Below, piece by piece: positions 58,463 through 64,000 of a stretch of 64,000 nt of DNA. Made by a program: the position numbers and the translations under genes. Under the pieces are notes generated by a model. It did not search any database. It was not told where the DNA came from and saw only the letters and a program-made list of their open reading frames with translations. Position 1 is the first letter of the stretch; each line of letters begins with the position of its first letter. The stretch covers positions 101,530,959 through 101,594,958 of the forward strand of contig CAKMRJ010005745.1 in NCBI GenBank assembly GCA_928212115.1. The letters are read 5' to 3'. The DNA comes from Lactuca virosa. Its lineage: Eukaryota > Streptophyta > Magnoliopsida > Asterales > Asteraceae.

Positions 58463-61400
58463 TAGGTTTTATTATAAAAAAAAAATTACATTCCAAACAA
58501 CTTGAAAAGAAACTGATCAAATGGAATTTACAAAAATTGCAAAATTAATTATTATTCAAACAATCATGTACTTGATCGTAAGTACAACCTTATCTACTTG
58601 ATCTTTGGGTTCTTTAATGACTTAATAATAAAATTAAAACATTTAGAGATAATGGAGTCTTTTTCATCGAATCCATTCGACCTACTGTCACATCGGCTTT
58701 ACATAAGCTTTTATTTTTCCTCCTTGTTATCTTTTTCAACCAAGTTCTAAATAATGTGAGGTGTGAGCTTGACAGCAAGGTTAAAATTAAGCCGATATAA
58801 ACATTGACGTTTTTAAAAGCATGACTATTTTATATAAAGTAAAAAAGATAAATTATATATAATTATAGAAATTTATCAAATATATAAAGTTTTTAGAGGT
58901 GTTATATTAATATCTAGTATCAAAAAGTTAATAAAAGCTCAATTATTTTAGGGCCGATAAAAAAACAAAAAAAAACCCGCGCTTTGAAAAAAACTTGTAC
59001 CAAACGTGATAAGGCGCATTGACATGTTATTTGGACGTCACGTTTAACAAACCCGACTTAAACGTTGTCGTAACGACTATATTACGCCTCACATCATGGT
59101 ACGCCTTGAGGCGCGTCATGGTTATCTTTCCTTACCCATTTATCTCATTGCCTCATAATTATTTTTAATAGTTAATATCTTAAATATTAATTTATAAAGA
59201 AGTACGAGACATCGGATCTGATATGTAAAGTTTAAAATTCTCTACCAAAAAAACTACAATAGAGAGAAACTTTAACATATAGAAGTGCAATACTTAACAA
59301 TTCTTATTTGACAGTACTTCCATTAATCTATATTTTCAAGACATAGTATATTCATTTTAATTTTATATTAATAAACATTATAACTTACATCAAATACTAT
59401 TTGTCAAATACATGAAAAAAATTAATTAATATCACGATATTCAGTTTTATTTTTAAATTTGCATATATTCTTATAGTTATATTTTTACCAAATGGCAATT
59501 AAAAGAAATTTTAAAAGGATAAAAATTCTACAAAATTTATTTATATATACTATCCTAGAAAGATGCTTGACGATAAGTCATACATTTTCCTAAATCATTT
59601 TCATTCTTTTAATCAGCCCTATATGGAAAATTGTGATACCGATAATTTATATACCCAATCTTCTTACCTATCTTTTCGTTACATTAGAGATTTATACTTC
59701 GCAGTTTCAAACCGATCACCAATGTCAAAAACCTGTCAGCTTTTACATATTCTAATCTATAATTTTCGATAATTTTAATGCGAAAAATATGAAAGTTTAA
59801 GATCATTTTCATTTAGAATAAGGTGTAAAAAATGGAGTTGATTTTGATACAGCAAATGGCAAGCAGAAGACAGTGAAGGCGTATGCAAGATACGATGCGC
59901 TAGATTTTGACATTAACGTCTACACATACAAATGTGATTTTGACGTCCCTGAGGATTTTGGTGAGATCGGAGCTATTCTTGTGGAAAATGAATACAGCAA
60001 GAAGATGTTCTTCAAGAAGATTGTTCTTAACAACGATATCACCTTCACCTGTGAATCTTGGGTTGCTTCCAAGCATGATAACCCCGAGAAGAGAATCTTC
60101 TTCACTGACAAGGTTAATCTCACTCTAATTTACCTCCTGTCACTGTTCAATTATTAGCGCCATTGATGTTCGGTTCTGATCATTAGTCCGTTTGTAATTA
60201 TAGTCTTATCTTCCATCGGAAACGCCAGAAGGCCTAAAGTCGTTGAGAGAGAAGGATATGGAATCTCTTCGTGGGAATGGGCAAGGAGAGCGTAAATCTT
60301 CTGATAGGATTTACGATTATGATGTTTACGACGATCTTGGAGATCCTGATCAGAGCTTAAGTTTAGCGCGGCCGGTGCTGGGCGGCAACGATCATCCTTA
60401 CCCTAGGCGGTGTCGTACTGGTCGGCCAATGTCTACAAAAGGTACGAACTTATTTCCTTTAAACACTATTGGATTCCTGCATACATGAATAGTTAAATAC
60501 CAAAAGCAATATACAGATCCCTTATCGGAGACGAGAACTTTGCTCCCATTCTATGTCCCTAGCGATGAAGATTTCTCAGAGATAAAGATGGCGAACTTTG
60601 GAGCGAGGGCATTGTACTCTGTACTCCACGCAGTTGTACCCACTTTAGACGCCATTATTACAGACAAAGACAAAGGGTTTCCTTTATTCAGGACCATAGA
60701 TATGCTCTACGATGAAGGTGTTAATGTTCCTCCTCCTGACAATGGACTTAAAACTATTTTGCCAAGACTTGTCAAAGGTGCTGTTGATACCGCAGACGCT
60801 GTGATCCAATTCGAGACCCCTGAAACCATCGATCGTAAGATTTGATCTTAATTTTTATCTCGTTTTTTTTTTAGCTTTTGGGTTTTGTATATTGATTGAT
60901 GTTCTAATCGTAGGTGACACGTTCTCGTGGTTTCGTGATGAGGAATTTTGTCGACAAATGCTTGCGGGTCTCAATCCATATAGCATACAGTTGGTGACGG
61001 AGTGGCCATTGATGAGTAAACTGGACCATCAAGTTTATGGGCCACCGGAATCAGCAATCACCACGGAGATCGTCGAGCAAGAAATCAAAGGTTTCATGAC
61101 TCTTGAGCAGGTAATTCAAAACATAAAATGGAAATTTAATGTCTTTTTAAAGAAATAATTCATTATAATCATGTTTTTTGTAGGCTTTGGCTGAAAAGAA
61201 ACTGTTCATGTTGGATTACAATGATCTGCTACTTCCATACGTCAACAAAACAAGAGAGCTCAATGGGACAACTCTTTATGGTTCAAGAACTTTAATGTTT
61301 CTTACTCCCACCGGAACTTTGCGACCACTAGCTATTGAGTTGACCCGACCACCATCCGATGACAAGCCACAGTGGAAGCATGTCTACACTCCCGCCTGGG

Positions 61401-62724
61401 ATGCCACTGGATCTTGGCTATGGAAGATGGCCAAGGCTCATGTCCTTTCTCATGATTCTGCTTATCACCAATTTGTTAGCCATTGGTAGGTCCCGTTTTT
61501 CCAGTGTTATTACTGTACATGTACATGTTTATGTTTATATGTTTTTCAGTCGAAGTAGTGGAATGAATGATTTGATTTGGGATGGTTTTTTGTTATTGTA
61601 GGCTAAGAACTCATTGTGTGATGGAGCCTTACATAATTGCTACCAACCGTCATCTTAGCCAAATGCATCCAATCCGGCGACTACTCCTTCCTCATTTCCG
61701 ATACACCATGCAGATCAACTCTTTAGCGCGTCTAGCTCTCATTAACGCCGGTGGTATCATAGAGTCGACATTCTCTCCTGGGAAATATTCCATGCAAATT
61801 TGCTCTGACGCATATGATCAACAATGGCGTTTTGATCACGAGTCCCTTCCAGCTGACCTAATTAGCAGGTACCATTTATGCATGCATGCAATCTCTCTCT
61901 GTTAACATAAAATAATCAACGGTTTTGCATGACATAATATCTCTGGTTATGTTGTATCTTATAGGGGCATGGCTGTTGAAGATCCAAATTCACCACATGG
62001 TGTAAAACTAACGATCGAGGACTACCCATATGCAAATGACGGTTTACTCCTTTGGGATGCAATCAAACAATGGGCTACCTCTTACGTCAACCACTACTAC
62101 CCAAAAGCAAATCTTGTTGAATCTGATGTAGAGCTTACACAATGGTGGGATGAAATTCGAACAGTTGGACACGGAGACAAGAAAGACGAACCATGGTGGC
62201 CACAACTCAAAACCCAAGAAGATTTGATCGGAATTGTTTCAACGATCATGTGGGTGGGCTCTGGCCATCATTCAGCTGTCAACTTCGGACAATATGATTT
62301 CGCGGGTTACTTCCCGAACAGGCCAACGATGGCAAGAACCAAGATGCCAAACGAAGACCCAACAGAAGAAGAGTGGCAGTCGTTCATAAACAGACCTGAG
62401 GATGCGTTGTTGAAATGTTCCCCTTCCCAAATCCAAGCTATAAAAGTCATGTCTCTTCTTGATGTTCTATCAAGTCATTCACCGGACGAGGAGTATATCG
62501 GTGGATATATAGAGCCAGCATGGGCGGCAGAGCCAACTATCAAGACGGCTTTTGAGGAGTTCCGTGGTAGTTTGGAAAAGCTGGAAGAAATCATAGACTC
62601 GAGGAACGTCGATCCCAAATTGCGCAACCGAAGTGGAGCTGGGTTGGTTCCGTACCAGCTTCTTAAGCCATTTTCCGGTCCCGGGGTGACCGGAAGAGGT
62701 GTTCCGAACAGCATCTCCATCTAG
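57945..62724 (+). CDS. LOX2: Linoleate 13S-lipoxygenase, chloroplastic (LOX2-like), eight exons
   Basis: Adds O2 to C13 of linoleic/linolenic acid, the entry to jasmonate and green-leaf-volatile synthesis. Exons: 57945-58305, 59853-60112, 60204-60441, 60517-60834, 60914-61110, 61184-61485, 61602-61868, 61965-62724. All introns are GT-AG and the phases match, giving 900 residues, the usual length. ATG 57945 was chosen because the upstream extension of the frame begins only with TTG. Residues 1-60 are Ser/Thr-rich like a chloroplast transit peptide. A PLAT domain follows (about 80-215), then the catalytic domain. Iron ligands are His553 and His558 (HQFVSH), His750 and Asn754 (HSAVN), and the C-terminal Ile900. 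Phe616 (TFSPGK) is the bulky residue typical of 13-LOX, and Ala608 fits S-stereospecificity. Intron 1 is long (1547 bp). Every ligand is intact, so it is probably functional. LOX2 versus another 13-LOX paralogue is a judgement from sequence feel. Confidence 0.95.
58306..59852 (+). other. Intron 1 of the lipoxygenase gene
   Basis: Starts GTATGT and ends TTGATACAG. It splits the codon for Pro121. It is AT-rich with a TA tract at 58381-58457 and no open gene. It may hold a decayed insertion around 58960-59120, which is richer in GC, but no termini are recognisable. Confidence 0.88.
58381..58457. repeat. Compound (TA)n tract in lipoxygenase intron 1
   Basis: Two TA runs interrupted by ATAAG, about 75 bp in all. 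Confidence 0.93.
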
Positions 62725-62964
62725 TTCCGTATGTCGTCTTCCCGAATAAAGGCTTTCGAGATCTATGGTCTGATAGGTCTTTGTGATAATAAGGTTATAA
62801 TCCATAGTGTTTGTTTTATTTCCATTTCAAATAAGTTCATCTAGTTCTGTACGTCGTCTCCCAGAATAAATGTTTTCGAGATCTATGGTCCGATGGGTGT
62901 TTGTGATAATAATGTTATAATTCGTAGTTTTTGTTCGTTTTATTGCGATTTCAAATAAATTCAT
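62721..62964 (+). repeat. Tandem duplication at the 3' end of the lipoxygenase gene
   Basis: Unit 1 (62721-62840, 120 bp) starts at CTAG of the stop codon and is repeated as 62841-62964 (124 bp) with about 15-20 differences. Both contain GAATAAA followed by TTTTCGAGATCTATGG, so the 3' UTR has duplicated poly(A) signals (62745-62750 and 62865-62870) and a third AATAAA at 62954-62959. Confidence 0.9.
62745..62959 (+). terminator. Candidate polyadenylation signals of the lipoxygenase gene
   Basis: AATAAA at 62745-62750, 62865-62870 and 62954-62959. Alternative poly(A) sites are likely but cannot be ranked from sequence. Confidence 0.55.
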
Positions 62965-63594
62965 GTTGTGGAACTTGTTATCGTCAGCCTAGAGAAGAGA
63001 GCCTAGAACAGATGAAGTAGACCGAGTTATTTAATGCCATCTTCTAATAAGAAGATATGGCAATAGGTGTTACCAACACTATGAGTTATTGGGATTGTAA
63101 AATCTTATTAAAAGATGATTTGTTTTACAAATAAAAGCTAAGGTTTTTTTTTTATTTTTATTATTATTATTTATTTTTATTTACATCTAAGAGCGAAATA
63201 TTGATATATTTACGGAAAAAATATCTAGTTATCCTTAAAAATAGTTTTTGCAAACTATGATTAATAGTAATACCAGGCTTCATAAAGTTTTAATATTTAT
63301 ATGGATCATACAATGGTTATGGTTTTCTCCACGGTCAAATTCCGGGCAAAATTAAGTTATATAAAATGGAGAGATTAGTTTATTTTCTCAATATATTTTT
63401 TGTGGACCAGGTTATAACACGATAGGAACCACGACTGTTATAAATTAAACGAATTTTATTAGTTAAAAAATATAACTATTAATTAATTATTTCAAAAAAC
63501 TATTATGTAAGAGATTTTTATGTGATTGTTATGTAACTTTATTTTATAATGATTGTTTCAATAAATAGGTGAAATCATTTTTTAAGTTATGTAA
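62965..63594. other. AT-rich intergenic sequence
   Basis: Nothing recognisable apart from short A/T runs. The last nine bases, GTTATGTAA (63586-63594), are repeated after the SINE. Confidence 0.5.
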
Positions 63595-63732
63595 GATACC
63601 AAAGGCTTTTAGTCCAGCGGTATCTGATGTTGTCTTCTCTCTTTGAGGTTGATGGTTCAAGTCTCGTCGTAGACATAAGTAGATTTAAAGAATAGTTTAG
63701 AAGTATGTTAGATTTGCTATTTAAAAAAAGTT
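63595..63732 (+). mobile_element. tRNA-derived SINE
   Basis: It contains an RNA polymerase III box A (TAGTCCAGCGG, about 63610-63620) and box B (GGTTCAAGTCT, about 63653-63663) at tRNA-like spacing. A short unrelated body ending in an A-rich tail follows. GTTATGTAA flanks it on both sides (63586-63594 and 63733-63741). A similar GTTATGTAACTTTA also occurs at about 63528, so the flanking repeat alone is not decisive. It is too diverged from a tRNA to be a tRNA gene, because no acceptor stem pairs. Confidence 0.7.
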
Positions 63733-63741
63733 GTTATGTAA

Positions 63742-64000
63742 CTTTATAATCATATTTTCATGGTTTTTTTAGAAAATCAACAGTATATACACATTCAAAA
63801 TTAAATTAAATGATTTTTTTTATAATAGGCCCAAGATAAATTACTTTGTTTTTCAGAAGTCTTTTTTATAAGTATTATGAAATATGTTAACAAATAATAA
63901 AAAAATATCACTTTTGTGAAGAATTTACATAATAGCCACTTTTGATTAAAATTGTTCATTCTGTTCAAAATTTATCAAATGACCCCTTTTTAAAGTATAA
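63742..64000. other. AT-rich intergenic sequence to window end
   Basis: No feature recognised. Confidence 0.5.

Noticed and set aside
63595..63680. Possible tRNA gene
   Set aside because: Box A and box B are present but no acceptor or anticodon stem pairs; the A-rich tail and flanking repeat fit a SINE.

Overview
This is nuclear DNA from a plant with a large, repeat-rich genome. It holds one clear host gene, a chloroplast-type 13-lipoxygenase with eight exons (57945-62724, +). Almost everything else is transposable elements inserted into each other. The LTR architecture, the initiator-Met-tRNA primer sites and the very common CTCGACGAG palindrome suggest an Asteraceae genome such as lettuce (Lactuca). 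The species is an inference; the sequence does not prove it.

Left block (1-16592): remains of four Gypsy-type LTR elements. D (8566-16592, +) is a degenerate chromodomain-bearing Gypsy element. Its 5' LTR is cut at 8566 by the right end of a plus-oriented LTR (G, 5137-8565). G abuts the minus-oriented LTR F (3080-5136), which abuts the minus-oriented element E (1-3079). The simplest reading is E inside F inside G inside D, with the missing halves lying left of the window.

Middle block (16673-43133): a Copia element A (+) with 769-bp LTRs and target duplication CAATG. It is split twice. Copia element B (22761-30688, -, duplication ATAAT) lies inside its RNase H region, and Gypsy element C (31215-41898, -, duplication TTGAT) lies inside its 3' leader. 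By-eye LTR divergence is about 4% for A and about 1.5% for B, with C also low, which agrees with the nesting order. All gag-pol genes carry stops or frameshifts.

Right-centre block (44200-57296): a non-autonomous LTR element H (LTRs about 285 bp, duplication ATTAT). It has no recognisable pol but has a 299-codon lysine-rich reading frame with two stops. Inside H sits a hAT-type transposon (46136-54940, 8-bp duplication GTTCCTGT). Inside that lie two head-to-tail Helitron-like elements (46354-50463 and 50534-54465) separated by a TA tract.

Lipoxygenase block (57297-64000): H is inserted immediately upstream of the lipoxygenase gene, next to a stray fragment of lipoxygenase exon 2. The gene has a duplicated TATA region and a 120-bp tandem duplication of its 3' end. 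A short tRNA-derived SINE with a 9-bp flanking repeat lies downstream. The most unusual signals are a shared modular LTR design (CpG-rich palindromes next to the TATA box, plus a different minisatellite in each family), a 64-bp spliceosomal-type intron at the gag/protease junction of D, and the three-level nest in H.
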